The position numbers were made by a program, and so were the translations under genes. A model generated the notes under the pieces. It did not search any database and had not been told where the DNA came from. It saw only the letters and a list, made by a program, of their open reading frames with translations. 51,435 nt of DNA, from assembly GCA_023458595.1 (NCBI GenBank), contig JAEWYT010000159.1, forward strand, positions 1 to 51,435, given 5' to 3'. Positions 16,823 through 25,098 of this stretch are shown piece by piece. This stretch comes from Pseudomonadota bacterium (GTDB lineage: Bacteria; Pseudomonadota; Alphaproteobacteria; Rhizobiales; Tepidamorphaceae). The stretch's first letter is position 1. Each line of letters begins with the position of its first letter.

Positions 16823-17905
16823 CTACGCCACCCGCCCTTCCAGATACGGCGCCGTCGACAGGTCCGACCAGCCACCGAGCAATTCGACTGCCGCCGCATA
16901 GGATTGCGCTATCCTGCCCGTCTGCGCCGATTGCGCGGCGAGGTCGGCCATGACTTCGACCGCTGCCTTCTGCGCGGCCGCGACCACGTCGGCCGGCCAG
17001 CGCGCGAAGGCCACCTTGCCCGCCGCGCGCATCTGCCGGACGGTCTCGCCGTTCAGCCAGTCGGCCTCGGCGAGGCCCGCGGAGGCTTCCGCCGCGCAGG
17101 CCGTCGCGACGACGGCGCGCAGGTCCGGCGGCAGGGCGCCGAGCGCCTTCGCCGAGACCAGCGCCTCGCCCGTGCCGTTCGGCTTGTTGAAGCTCGGCCA
17201 CAGGTAGTTGGGCGCGATCCGGTCGAAGCCGAGCGCGATGTCGGAGAACGGTCCGAGGAACTCGACGGCGTCGACGACGCCGGACTCGAGCGCGCCGAAG
17301 ATCTCGCCGGGCGGGATCGCCACGGCGTTCATCTTCAGCCTGCGGAACACTTCCGCGCCGAGACCGGCCGAGCGGATGCTGAGACCTGCGAGATCGTTCA
17401 GCGACGTCACCGGCTTCTTGAACCAGCCACCCATCTGGAAACCGGTGTTGCCGGCCATGTAGGGCTTCACGCCGAACGGCGCGTAGAGCTCGTCCCAGAG
17501 TTCCTGCCCGCCGCCACGCTCGACCCAGGCGACATGCTCCGGCGGCGTCAGGCCGAAGGGGACGGTCGTGAAGAACACCGCGCCGGGTACTTTGCCCTGC
17601 CAGAAGAACGAGGCGGTGTGACCCATCTCGGCCGCACCCTGCGACACAGCGTCGAACACGCCGAAGGCCGGCACCAGCTCGCCGGCGGCGAAGACCTCGA
17701 CGGAAAGACGCCCGCCGCTCAACTGCCCGATGCGGTCGGCGAGCCGCGCGGCGCTGACGCCGGGTCCCGGCAGGTTCGCCGGCCAGGAGGTCGCCATCTT
17801 CCATTTGACGAGCCCCTGCGCGATCGCGGGCGTCGCGAGCGTTGCGGCTGCCGCCCCTCCGGCGACGCCGAACGCCTGACGGCGGGTGAAGGTCTGCTTT
17901 GTCAT
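16823..17905 (-). CDS. TRAP transporter substrate-binding protein (DctP/TakP type), in thi operon
   Basis: 360-residue periplasmic binding protein. The N-terminus MTKQTFTRRQAFG is a twin-arginine signal ending near AIAQG. The mature part is close in pattern to TakP, the 2-oxoacid-binding TRAP protein: KWKMATSWP, HTASFFWQGK, VPFGLTPPEH, GNTGFQMGGWF, the Arg in LSIRSAGLG and VEFLGPF. The Gln of GFQMGGW and that Arg are ligand contacts in TakP; the Trp following the Glu there is Phe here. The ATG overlaps the thiD stop (ATGA), so it is translated with thiD and lies under the TPP riboswitch. No DctQ or DctM gene adjoins it, so it may use membrane subunits encoded elsewhere. Confidence 0.9.
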   Translation of the reverse strand: MTKQTFTRRQAFGVAGGAAAATLATPAIAQGLVKWKMATSWPANLPGPGVSAARLADRIGQLSGGRLSVEVFAAGELVPAFGVFDAVSQGAAEMGHTASFFWQGKVPGAVFFTTVPFGLTPPEHVAWVERGGGQELWDELYAPFGVKPYMAGNTGFQMGGWFKKPVTSLNDLAGLSIRSAGLGAEVFRRLKMNAVAIPPGEIFGALESGVVDAVEFLGPFSDIALGFDRIAPNYLWPSFNKPNGTGEALVSAKALGALPPDLRAVVATACAAEASAGLAEADWLNGETVRQMRAAGKVAFARWPADVVAAAQKAAVEVMADLAAQSAQTGRIAQSYAAAVELLGGWSDLSTAPYLEGRVA

Positions 17906-18723
17906 GGCTGCACTCCGACTTTGCCGCTCCAGGCGGCATGAAAATGGTGGACCGGCCCGTGGCCGTGCCCGATGGAGATCCTGTCGGCGGCGCGCAGCGC
18001 GTCGGTCAGATAGGCTTTCGCCCCCTCGACGGCGCGCTGGAGCGCGAGGCCCCGCGCCAGTCCCGCGGCGATCGCCGAGGACAGCGTGCAGCCGGTGCCG
18101 TGCGTATTCCTCGTGTCGATGCGCGGCGCGGCGAGGCGCGTCACGCCCTCCCCCGTCACCAGGAGGTCGACGGACTCTGCGCCGGTGCCGTGGCCGCCCT
18201 TCATCAGCACCGCCTTCGGCCCGAAAGCGAGCAGCCGCTCGCCCTGCGTCCGCATCTCGCCTTCGCTCGTCGCCTCCGCGCAATCGAGCAGCTTGGCGGC
18301 CTCCGGCAGGTTCGGCGTGACGACGAGCGCCATCGGCATCAGTGTCTCGCGCAGGGTCGCGATCGCCTCCTCGCGCAAAAGCACGTCGCCGCTCTGCGCC
18401 ACCATGACGGGATCGAGCACGATCCTGTCGACGTCGTAGGCGGCAAGCCCCTCGGCGACGGCGCGGATCGTTTCGGGCACGCTCAGCATCCCGATCTTCA
18501 CCGCGCCGACGGCGAGATCGGAGAACACCGCGTCGATCTGCTCGCGCACGAAATCGGCCGGCACGTCGTGGATGCCCGTGACCCCGCGCGTGTTCTGGGC
18601 GGTGAGCGCGGTGATGACGCTCGCCCCGTAGACGCCGAGCGCGGAAAAGGTCTTGAGATCGGCCTGGATGCCGGCGCCGCCACCGGAATCCGAGCCGGCG
18701 ATGGTGACCGCGATCGCCGTCAT
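17902..18723 (-). CDS. thiD: Hydroxymethylpyrimidine/phosphomethylpyrimidine kinase
   Basis: 273-residue ribokinase-fold enzyme that phosphorylates HMP to HMP-P and then HMP-PP for thiamin phosphate synthesis. The N-terminal GSDSGGGAGIQADLKTF, the LDPVMVAQSG segment, TPNLPEA and the anion-hole motif THGTGCTLSSAIAAGLA are all intact. It overlaps thiE by four bases upstream and the TRAP binding protein by four bases downstream. It is the third gene of the TPP-controlled operon. Confidence 0.97.
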   Translation of the reverse strand: MTAIAVTIAGSDSGGGAGIQADLKTFSALGVYGASVITALTAQNTRGVTGIHDVPADFVREQIDAVFSDLAVGAVKIGMLSVPETIRAVAEGLAAYDVDRIVLDPVMVAQSGDVLLREEAIATLRETLMPMALVVTPNLPEAAKLLDCAEATSEGEMRTQGERLLAFGPKAVLMKGGHGTGAESVDLLVTGEGVTRLAAPRIDTRNTHGTGCTLSSAIAAGLARGLALQRAVEGAKAYLTDALRAADRISIGHGHGPVHHFHAAWSGKVGVQP

Positions 18724-19385
18724 GCCGCCCCCCGCTTCGCCAGCGCCGCGTCGACGGTCGCGCGCAAGGCCCGCGCCGCCGCTTCCGGATCGTCGGCCAT
18801 GAAGATCGCCGAGATGATCGCCACCCCGTCGGCACCCGCCCCGATCACCGAGGGAATCCGCTCCTCAGTGATGCCGGCGATCGCGCAGATCGGCATGTCG
18901 GGCCTGCGGGCCCTGACCCGCTCGACGAGCGCCTTGAGCCCGTCGATGCCGACCGGCGCATCGGGATTGTCCTTGCTCATCGTCTCGAACACGCCGCCGA
19001 TCGCCACGTAGTCGAGCGCGCCGAGCGGCGCGGCGTCGACATGGGCCGCGTTCTTCAGTGACAGCCCGATGATCGCGTGCGGGCCGAGCTGGCGGCGGGC
19101 GTCGCGGGCATCCATGTCGTCCTGGCCGAGATGCACGCCCTCCGCCGATACCGCGAGCGCCACGTCGACCCGATCGTTGATCAGGAGCGGCACGCCGGTG
19201 CCGCGCAGGGCGGCGTGGACCGCGCGCGCCTCCTCGACGAAGACGCGCGTCGAGCCGGTCTTGTCGCGCAGCTGGATGAGCGTGGTCCCGCCCCTCGCCG
19301 CGGCGGCCGCCAATCCGGCGAGATCCCGGCCGGCCGAACGGGCCGGATCGACGAGGCCGTACAGTCTGAGATCGAAAGGTATCAT
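18720..19385 (-). CDS. thiE: Thiamine phosphate synthase
   Basis: 221-residue TIM-barrel enzyme that joins HMP-PP and hydroxyethylthiazole phosphate to thiamin phosphate. The diphosphate/Mg motifs LIQLRDK, LLINDRVDVAL, GVHLGQDDM and the C-terminal AIAGIT plus GADGVAIISAIF are present. It overlaps thiM and thiD by four bases each. Together with thiM and thiD it makes a salvage set; the de novo genes thiC and thiG are not in the window. Confidence 0.97.
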   Translation of the reverse strand: MIPFDLRLYGLVDPARSAGRDLAGLAAAAARGGTTLIQLRDKTGSTRVFVEEARAVHAALRGTGVPLLINDRVDVALAVSAEGVHLGQDDMDARDARRQLGPHAIIGLSLKNAAHVDAAPLGALDYVAIGGVFETMSKDNPDAPVGIDGLKALVERVRARRPDMPICAIAGITEERIPSVIGAGADGVAIISAIFMADDPEAAARALRATVDAALAKRGAA

Positions 19386-20146
19386 CTGATCCTCGCGGAC
19401 GCGCCGATCTCCGCCGGAGTGAGCCGGTTCAGCGCGTCGATGAAAAGAGGGGAAAAACTGCCCGGTCCTGCCGCCGCGGCACCCGCCCTCTCGGCAGCGG
19501 CGGCGACGAAGGCGAGGCAGGCGGCCGCCGCGACGACCGCATCGGGCTCGACGGCCAGGAAGCCCGCCGTCAGCGCCCCGGTCGCGCAGCCCGTCGCGGT
19601 GACGAGCGCCATCAGCGGGTGGCCGCCGGAAACGCGCACCGACCGCGCCCCGTCGGTGACGAAATCGACGTCGCCGGTGCGCGCCACCGTCGACAGCGTC
19701 GACAGCGCGTAGGCTTCGGCCACAGGGTCGTCGCCCTCCATGCCGGTCATGGCCGCGAGTTCCGGGCGATTGAGGCGGATCACCGCCGGGTCAGCCTCGG
19801 CGAGGCGCCTGGCCAGATCGAGCCGGATCGGCGAGCGCTCCACAAACACCGGATCGAGCACCCACGGCTTGCCCGTGTCGGCGGCGACCTCGGTCGCCGC
19901 GTCGATCGCCGCCTCGCGCAGCCGATCGAGCGTGCCGAGATTGACGAGCAGCGCGTCGGCGCTCGCGACGAAATCGGGCACTTCCTCCGGGTTCACCGTC
20001 ATCGACGGCACGGCGCCGGCGGCGAGCAGCACGTTGGCGGTGAAGTTCACCGCCGCCGAATTGGTGATGCAGTGCACGCGCGGCCGCCTCTCGCGCAGGC
20101 GGGCGAGCGCGGCGGCAACCGCGTCGGGCGAAACGGCAGCCGTCAT
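19382..20146 (-). CDS. thiM: Hydroxyethylthiazole kinase
   Basis: 254-residue ribokinase-like enzyme that phosphorylates the thiazole alcohol for thiamin salvage. Diagnostic segments are VHCITNSAAVNFTANVLLAAGAVPSM, LVNLGTL, WVLDPVFV, RLNRPELAAM and ATGCATGALTAGFLA. It is the first gene behind the TPP riboswitch, 66 bases from its 3' edge. No clear Shine-Dalgarno sequence is seen at the ATG (20146), which suits control of translation by a refolding leader. Confidence 0.96.
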   Translation of the reverse strand: MTAAVSPDAVAAALARLRERRPRVHCITNSAAVNFTANVLLAAGAVPSMTVNPEEVPDFVASADALLVNLGTLDRLREAAIDAATEVAADTGKPWVLDPVFVERSPIRLDLARRLAEADPAVIRLNRPELAAMTGMEGDDPVAEAYALSTLSTVARTGDVDFVTDGARSVRVSGGHPLMALVTATGCATGALTAGFLAVEPDAVVAAAACLAFVAAAAERAGAAAAGPGSFSPLFIDALNRLTPAEIGASARIR

Positions 20147-20212
20147 CGCACGCGATCCGCGCCGCGCGGCGAAAGACCAGGACAGGTGGGGATAGGGTCG
20201 TGCGTCGCCTTC

Positions 20213-20302
20213 ATCTCATGTCCCTCCGCCGGCATGATCCGGATCAGGTTCAATGGGTTGGCTTTCGCCTCTCAGTCCCCTCGCGGGACACCCCAATGAG
20301 AT
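20213..20302 (-). promoter_or_regulatory. TPP riboswitch (THI element) upstream of thiMED
   Basis: Read on the minus strand, the conserved thi-box parts occur in order: GGGGTG, CTGAGAGG, AACCCATTGAACCTGATC, GGATCATGCCGG and GGAGGGA. The closing stem P1 is ATCTCAT (20302-20296) with ATGAGAT (20219-20213), a perfect 7-bp match. The aptamer precedes thiM by 66 bases and should repress thiM, thiE, thiD and the overlapping TRAP binding-protein gene when thiamin diphosphate is plentiful. I did not find a clear terminator stem, so translational control is more likely. Confidence 0.97.
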
Positions 20303-20362
20303 CGTGCTAGTCACGTAACGGACATAAGGGCCACTTTCAAGGGGGCTTCAGAGGCAGAGGAC

Positions 20363-21181
20363 ATGGGCGGGATCGACTACGAGGCCGAATACAACAACCG
20401 GGCGCGGGTGCCCGGGCATCCCGCGATCATCGAGGGCTGGGCGAGGGATGCGGCCGCCTTCCGCGAGAGCGCCGCGATGGAGGCCGATTTCGCCTACGGC
20501 CCGAAAGCGCGCAACCGCATCGACCTGTTCTTCCCCGCCGGCGAGAGCCCGGTCGAGCGCCTGGCGATGTTCGTCCACGGCGGTTACTGGCAGGGTCTCG
20601 ACAAGAGCTTCTTCAGCCATCTGGCGGCCGGCCCGCTGGCGCACGGGGTCGCGGTGGCGATCCCCGGCTACACCCTCTGCCCCGAGGTCGGCATCGGCGA
20701 CATCGTCGAGGAGATGCGCGGGGCGACCCGGGTCCTGTGGGATCGCTTCCGGGTGCCGATCGCCGTTTCCGGCCATTCCGCCGGCGGCCATCTCGCCGCC
20801 GCGCTGCTCGCCACGAAATGGGGCGCGAACGGCCCTGTCGTGCCCGGCGCCCAGCCGATCTCCGGCCTGTTCGAGCTCGAGCCGCTGATCCACACGAACC
20901 TGAACGCCGCCCTGCGGCTCGACGCGACCGAGGCCGCCCGCCAGAGCCCGCTCGCCTGGCCCGCCCCGGTCGGAACGCGGCTGCACGCCTGGGTCGGCGG
21001 CGAGGAAAGCAGCGAGTTCCTGCGCCAAAGCCGCGATATCGTCGAAAAATGGGGCGCGGCGGGCGTCGGGACCGCCTACCACGCCCTTGCCGGCGCCGAC
21101 CATTTCACCGTCGTCGCCCCCCTCGCCGATCCGCACAGCGAGATGACGCGCGACCTTGTGACGCTGGCGACGCCGGCTTGA
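20363..21181 (+). CDS. Alpha/beta hydrolase, kynurenine formamidase-like
   Basis: 272-residue alpha/beta hydrolase. The oxyanion motif HGGYWQ and the nucleophile elbow GHSAGGHLAA are those of the arylformamidase/esterase group, with the catalytic His in AGADHFTVV near the C-terminus. It starts at an ATG with AGAGGAC upstream, 60 bases from the divergent TPP riboswitch. Arylformamidase would hydrolyse N-formylkynurenine, but no other tryptophan-degradation gene is present, so the substrate is open. Confidence 0.85.
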   Translation: MGGIDYEAEYNNRARVPGHPAIIEGWARDAAAFRESAAMEADFAYGPKARNRIDLFFPAGESPVERLAMFVHGGYWQGLDKSFFSHLAAGPLAHGVAVAIPGYTLCPEVGIGDIVEEMRGATRVLWDRFRVPIAVSGHSAGGHLAAALLATKWGANGPVVPGAQPISGLFELEPLIHTNLNAALRLDATEAARQSPLAWPAPVGTRLHAWVGGEESSEFLRQSRDIVEKWGAAGVGTAYHALAGADHFTVVAPLADPHSEMTRDLVTLATPA

Positions 21182-21284
21182 CCGCCCGGAACTGCCGCCC
21201 AGAACCACCGCCTGCACCTGTCGCCCGGACTTGCCGGCAAGCCGCGCATCTGGTCACATCCACCGGACTCATTCGGAGACGCAA

Positions 21285-21521
21285 ATGATCCCCTTCTTCG
21301 TCCAGATCAAATGCCAGCTCGGCCGGGCCTACGAGGTCGCCAACCAGATCGCCGACGCCGAGATCGCCTCGGAGATCTATTCGACCGCCGGCGACTACGA
21401 CCTTCTCGTCAAGTTCTACGTCGACGGCGACGCCGACATCGGCCACTTCGTCAACGAGAAGGTCCACTGCTTCGAGGGTATCCGCGACACCTACACGATC
21501 ATCACCTTCAAGGCATTCTGA
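21285..21521 (+). CDS. Stand-alone Lrp/AsnC ligand-binding (RAM) domain protein
   Basis: 78-residue protein that consists only of the effector-binding/oligomerisation domain of Lrp/AsnC regulators (VQIKCQLGRAYEVANQIAD, STAGDYDLLVKFYVDGDADIGHFV, RDTYTIITFKAF). It has no DNA-binding HTH. Such stand-alone RAM proteins bind amino acids and can modulate full-length Lrp proteins. GGAGA precedes the ATG at 21285; a longer in-frame start lacks a ribosome site. It lies 100 bases after the hydrolase on the same strand. Confidence 0.9.
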   Translation: MIPFFVQIKCQLGRAYEVANQIADAEIASEIYSTAGDYDLLVKFYVDGDADIGHFVNEKVHCFEGIRDTYTIITFKAF

Positions 21522-21525
21522 GCGC

Positions 21526-22443
21526 CTAGACCGGCGGAGGCGAGGCCTTGCGCTGGCGCTCGCGCCGGATGCCGAGCTGGTGCTCGCGCCAGATCACGAA
21601 CAGCCCCGCGCCGATGACGATGGCGGCTCCGATCAGAACGACCGCGTAGGGCACCTCGCCGAACACGAAGTAGCCGATCAGCAGCGACCAGATCATCGCC
21701 GTGTAGTCGAAGGGCGCGATCACCGAGACCGGCGCGTAGCGGTACGCGAGGGTCAGCAGGATCTGGCCGATGCCGCCGACCGTCCCGATCAGCACGAGCA
21801 GGACACCCGTTCGGAAATCGGGAACGATCCAGCCGAACGGCAGGGTGACGAGGGAGAACAGCGTCGCGGTGAGCGTGAAGTAGAAGACGATCGACGCCGT
21901 CGTCTCCGTTCCGGTGAGCTGGCGCACCTGGATCATCGCCAGCGCCGTCAATGCCGCCCCGGCGAAGCCGATCACCGCCCCGATCGCCGCGTCGTCACCT
22001 CCCGAGAGACCATCGCCGAGATACGGCGACAGGATCAGGATGACGCCGAGAAATCCGATCCCGACGGCCGACCAGCGCAGCATCCCGACCGTCTCGCCGA
22101 GCATGACCGTGGCGAGCGCCAGCGTCAGGAGCGGTGCCACGAACCAGATCGCCGTCATGTCGGGCAGCGGCAGATAGGTGAGGCCGACGAAGTAGCCCGC
22201 CATCGCCACCGCCCCGAACGCCCCGCGCAGGAGATGTCCCTTGAACCGGTGGGTCTTCAGCGCGGAGGGGAACTCCCGCCGGTAGATCATCCAGATCACC
22301 AGCGGCGGCAGTGAGAAGAAGCTGCGCGCGAAGATGAGCTCGCCGATCGGCACCGACGTGGTGAGGTACTTCACCATCGCCGCCATGCCGACGAGCACGA
22401 AGGCCGACGCGACGCGGAAACCTATGCCGACGAGATGTTGCAG
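21526..22443 (-). CDS. DMT-family (EamA) transporter, probable CTG start
   Basis: 305 residues from the proposed start: ten membrane helices in two EamA repeats, with the usual GxxGxxLIxxP-like segments (GIGFLGVILILSP). The first ordinary start in frame is GTG at 22398, but it would cut off half of the first helix and has no ribosome site. The in-frame codons before it read QHLVGIGFRVASAF, the normal start of an EamA helix 1, and are preceded by CTG at 22443 with GGAGGG 4 bases upstream. An in-frame TGA lies six codons further up. I therefore prefer CTG initiation. The substrate is unknown. Confidence 0.85.
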   Translation of the reverse strand: MQHLVGIGFRVASAFVLVGMAAMVKYLTTSVPIGELIFARSFFSLPPLVIWMIYRREFPSALKTHRFKGHLLRGAFGAVAMAGYFVGLTYLPLPDMTAIWFVAPLLTLALATVMLGETVGMLRWSAVGIGFLGVILILSPYLGDGLSGGDDAAIGAVIGFAGAALTALAMIQVRQLTGTETTASIVFYFTLTATLFSLVTLPFGWIVPDFRTGVLLVLIGTVGGIGQILLTLAYRYAPVSVIAPFDYTAMIWSLLIGYFVFGEVPYAVVLIGAAIVIGAGLFVIWREHQLGIRRERQRKASPPPV

Positions 22444-22627
22444 GACGCCCTCCGATCCTCAACGGAGAACCATGAAACGGCGCGCGAGACAATCGCTGTA
22501 TGCGCAGGGGAGCCCTGCCGATTTGCCCGGCGGCGAAGCGTCCGGCGCCGGCATCCTGTAGGCTTCCCGCGAAACGCGCCGATTCGCGTCGAGGCTGCGG
22601 CGGCATACCCCGAGGAGACCTTAGCCC

Positions 22628-22783
22628 ATGATGGCCCTGCCCTTTCTGGTCCCATTCCTGGCGCTTCTCGCCGCCTGGCGCGGCTGGCGAGGCACGGCGA
22701 CGGGCCTGTGGGCGCTGTCGGTCGTGGTCCTGCTCGTGCTGTTCAGGCTGCACGCGACCGACATGATCGACATCGACCTCTGA
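22628..22783 (+). CDS. Small membrane protein, DUF5993 family
   Basis: 51-residue protein (MMALPFLVPFLALLAAW, then an Arg-rich turn RGWRGTATG, then a second helix LWALSVVVLLVLFRLHATD) with two predicted membrane helices. GAGGAGACC lies upstream of the ATG at 22628. It ends 12 bases before the dsbB start. Small proteins of this type commonly precede dsbB-like genes in alphaproteobacteria; the role is unknown, but the linkage suggests a partner or assembly factor of the membrane oxidoreductase. Confidence 0.8.
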   Translation: MMALPFLVPFLALLAAWRGWRGTATGLWALSVVVLLVLFRLHATDMIDIDL

Positions 22784-22795
22784 AGGGCGGCGGCG

Positions 22796-23365
22796 ATGAC
22801 CCCTTCGCTTGCCCGGACCCTGAACGCGCTCGGTCTCCTGGCGCTGTCGGCGGTGCTCGGCATGGCCTTCCTCGACCAGTTCGGCAAGCACGACCTGCCC
22901 TGCCCACTCTGTCTCCTGCAGCGCGCCGGCTTCGTGATCGCCGGCGTCGGCATCGCCATGAACGTCGTGATCGGCCCGCGCCCGGCGCACTACGGCATGG
23001 CGATCGTCGCCGCCGTCATCGGCGCGGCGGTGTCGCTGCGCCAGATCGCACTGCACGTCGTGCCGGGCACCGGCGCCTACGGCGACCCCTTCCTCGGCCT
23101 GCACTTCTATACCTGGGCCTTCGTCGTCGCCGGGCTGATCGTCGTGGGCTCGGCGGGGATGCTGCTCTTCGAGGGGCAGTTCGCGCGCGAGGGCGACGCG
23201 GAGCGCCCGCGCCTCTCCGGTCTGTCGCTCTTGGCCTTCTCCCTCTTCGCCCTGCTCGTTCTGGGCAATGCCGTCTCGACGGTCGCCGAATGCGAGCTCG
23301 GCCTGTGCCCGGACAATCCGACGAGCTATGAGCTGCTGAATCCCTCCGCGCCCAAGGTCGATTGA
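22796..23365 (+). CDS. dsbB: Disulfide bond formation protein B with C-terminal Cys pair
   Basis: 189-residue inner-membrane protein. The quinone-linked Cys pair C36-x2-C39 (LPCPLCLLQRAGF) is present after helix 1. The periplasmic loop between helices 3 and 4 (LHVVPGTGAYGDPFLGLHFY) has no cysteine, whereas E. coli DsbB keeps its second pair (Cys104, Cys130) there. A fifth hydrophobic helix (about 143-163) is followed by a tail with C166-x4-C171 (AECELGLCPDN). Counting helices puts that tail in the periplasm, so it may replace the missing pair in reoxidising a DsbA-like partner. The gene follows the DUF5993 gene by 12 bases. Confidence 0.87.
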   Translation: MTPSLARTLNALGLLALSAVLGMAFLDQFGKHDLPCPLCLLQRAGFVIAGVGIAMNVVIGPRPAHYGMAIVAAVIGAAVSLRQIALHVVPGTGAYGDPFLGLHFYTWAFVVAGLIVVGSAGMLLFEGQFAREGDAERPRLSGLSLLAFSLFALLVLGNAVSTVAECELGLCPDNPTSYELLNPSAPKVD

Positions 23366-23374
23366 GGCCGGACG

Positions 23375-23462
23375 CTTGAATCGGTTTGTGAAGTGCCGCC
23401 CGATTGAAGCTGATTCAGAACATCAACTGCACACATGTCTTGAATCGATCTGCGAAGCACCG
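23375..23462. repeat. Imperfect direct repeat pair in the dsbB-matB gap
   Basis: CTTGAATCGGTTTGTGAAGTGCCG (quoted as CTTGAATCGG plus TTTGTGAAGTGCCG, 23375-23398) recurs 64 bases later as CTTGAATCGATCTGCGAAGC then ACCG (23439-23462). The five differences are all transitions. The gap, 23366-23580, is AT-richer than the genes beside it and holds no reading frame I can support. It could be a decayed duplication or binding sites. Confidence 0.5.
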
Positions 23463-23580
23463 GAATCGGCGTGTCAGAGCGCACGCACAAACAATTGGAA
23501 AGATTGCGTTTTGCGACGTCTCTTGAAGTAGAGACGGATTGTCGGATGCCGGCCGACGGTGCGACCGGGGCGCGGTGCCG

Positions 23581-25098
23581 TCAGGCCTTGTACGTGTCGG
23601 CGTAGGTATCCCGCAGGACGTTCTTCTGCACCTTGCCCATGGTGTTGCGCGGCAGCTCTTTGACGAAGAAGACACGCTTCGGCAGCTTGTAGGCGGCAAG
23701 GCGCTCCTTGAGCCGCGCATGGACCTCGGCCTCCGAAAGCGCCGCACCCGTCTCCAGCACCACGACGGCGGTGACGCCCTCGCCGAAGTCACGGTGCGGC
23801 AGGCCGACGACGGCGGATTCGACGACGCCTTCCATATCGTCGATCTCGCTCTCGACTTCCTTCGGATAGACGTTGAAGCCGCCGGAGATGATCAGGTCCT
23901 TGGCGCGCCCGACGATATGGATGTAGCCGTCGGTATCCGTCATCGCGACATCGCCGGTGATGAAGTAGCCGTCGGGCCGGAACTCGGCGGCCGTCTTTTC
24001 CGGCATCCGCCAGTAGCCCTTGAAGACGTTCGGCCCCTTCACCTCGATGATGCCGATCTCGCCCTGCGGCAGCTCGGCGCCGCTCTCGGGATCTACGATC
24101 CTCAAGTCCACCCCCGGCAGCGGGAAGCCGACCGTGCCGGCGCGCCGTTCCCCGTCGTAGGGGTTCGAGGTGTTCATGTTGGTCTCGGTCATGCCGTAGC
24201 GCTCGAGGATGCGGTGGCCGGTGCGCTCCTCGAAGGCGCGGTGCGTCTCGGCGAGCAGCGGCGCCGAGCCCGACGTGAACAGCCGCATGTTTCCCGCGAC
24301 CTCCCGGGCGAGCCCCGGATGGTCGATTAGACGCGTGTAGAAGGTCGGCACGCCCATCATCGAGGTCGCCCGCGGCATCAGACCGAGCACGGCGTCGGCG
24401 TCGAACTTCGGCAGCCAGAGCATGGACCCGCCGGCCATCAGGAGCGTGTTGGTGGCAACGAAAAGCCCGTGCGTGTGATAGATCGGCAGGGCGTGGATCA
24501 GCACGTCGTCGGCCGAGAAGCGCCAGGCGTCGACGAGCACCTCGGCGTTCGAGGCGAGGTTGTCCTGGGTCAGCATCGCCCCCTTGGAGCGGCCCGTGGT
24601 CCCCGAGGTGTAGAGGATCGCGGCGAGATCGTCGGCCGCCCGCGGCACGTCGGCGAAATCGGCCGGCTCGGCCTTCGCCTTGTCGGCCATCGTCCCCCTG
24701 CCACCGGCGTCGAGCGTCTCGACCGAGGCGACGCCCTTCGCCTCCGGCAGCGCGGCGACCGCCTCGCGCGACTTCGGGTCGCAGACGACGACGGTCGGCT
24801 CCGCGTCGCCGATGAAGTATCCGAGCTCGGCGAGGGTGTAGGCGGTGTTGAGCGGCAGGTAGACCGCCCCGGCTTTGAGGCAGCCGAGGTACAGGATCAG
24901 CGCCTCGGGGGATTTCTGCACCTGCACGGCGACCCTGTCGCCGGGCCTCACGCCGAGCTTCGCGAGCGCGGCGGCCATCCGCGCGCTCTCCGCCTGGAGA
25001 TCGCCGTAGGTGATCGCCGGGCCGTCGACGGTTTCGAGAAACGTCCTGGCCGGATCGGGGAATCGGGCCGCGAGGCGGCCGTAAAGGGAAGTCGTCAT
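23581..25098 (-). CDS. matB: Malonyl-CoA synthetase (MatB-type AMP-forming ligase)
   Basis: 505-residue adenylate-forming ligase. The ATP loop YTSGTTGRSKGAMLT, the RYGMTETNMNTSNP motif, GYFITGDVAMTDTDGYIHIVGR and the C-terminal catalytic Lys in PRNTMGKVQKN are present. Length and pattern match MatB, which makes malonyl-CoA from malonate, ATP and CoA. It is the last gene of a TRAP transporter operon and starts within four bases of an 8-codon minicistron. The malonyl-CoA decarboxylase gene matA, commonly found beside matB, is not in the window. Other short-chain acyl-CoA or methylmalonate activity is possible. Confidence 0.9.
   Translation of the reverse strand: MTTSLYGRLAARFPDPARTFLETVDGPAITYGDLQAESARMAAALAKLGVRPGDRVAVQVQKSPEALILYLGCLKAGAVYLPLNTAYTLAELGYFIGDAEPTVVVCDPKSREAVAALPEAKGVASVETLDAGGRGTMADKAKAEPADFADVPRAADDLAAILYTSGTTGRSKGAMLTQDNLASNAEVLVDAWRFSADDVLIHALPIYHTHGLFVATNTLLMAGGSMLWLPKFDADAVLGLMPRATSMMGVPTFYTRLIDHPGLAREVAGNMRLFTSGSAPLLAETHRAFEERTGHRILERYGMTETNMNTSNPYDGERRAGTVGFPLPGVDLRIVDPESGAELPQGEIGIIEVKGPNVFKGYWRMPEKTAAEFRPDGYFITGDVAMTDTDGYIHIVGRAKDLIISGGFNVYPKEVESEIDDMEGVVESAVVGLPHRDFGEGVTAVVVLETGAALSEAEVHARLKERLAAYKLPKRVFFVKELPRNTMGKVQKNVLRDTYADTYKA

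Noticed and set aside
20146..20212. Rho-independent terminator between the TPP aptamer and thiM
   Set aside because: No stem followed by T residues could be found, so translational control is preferred.
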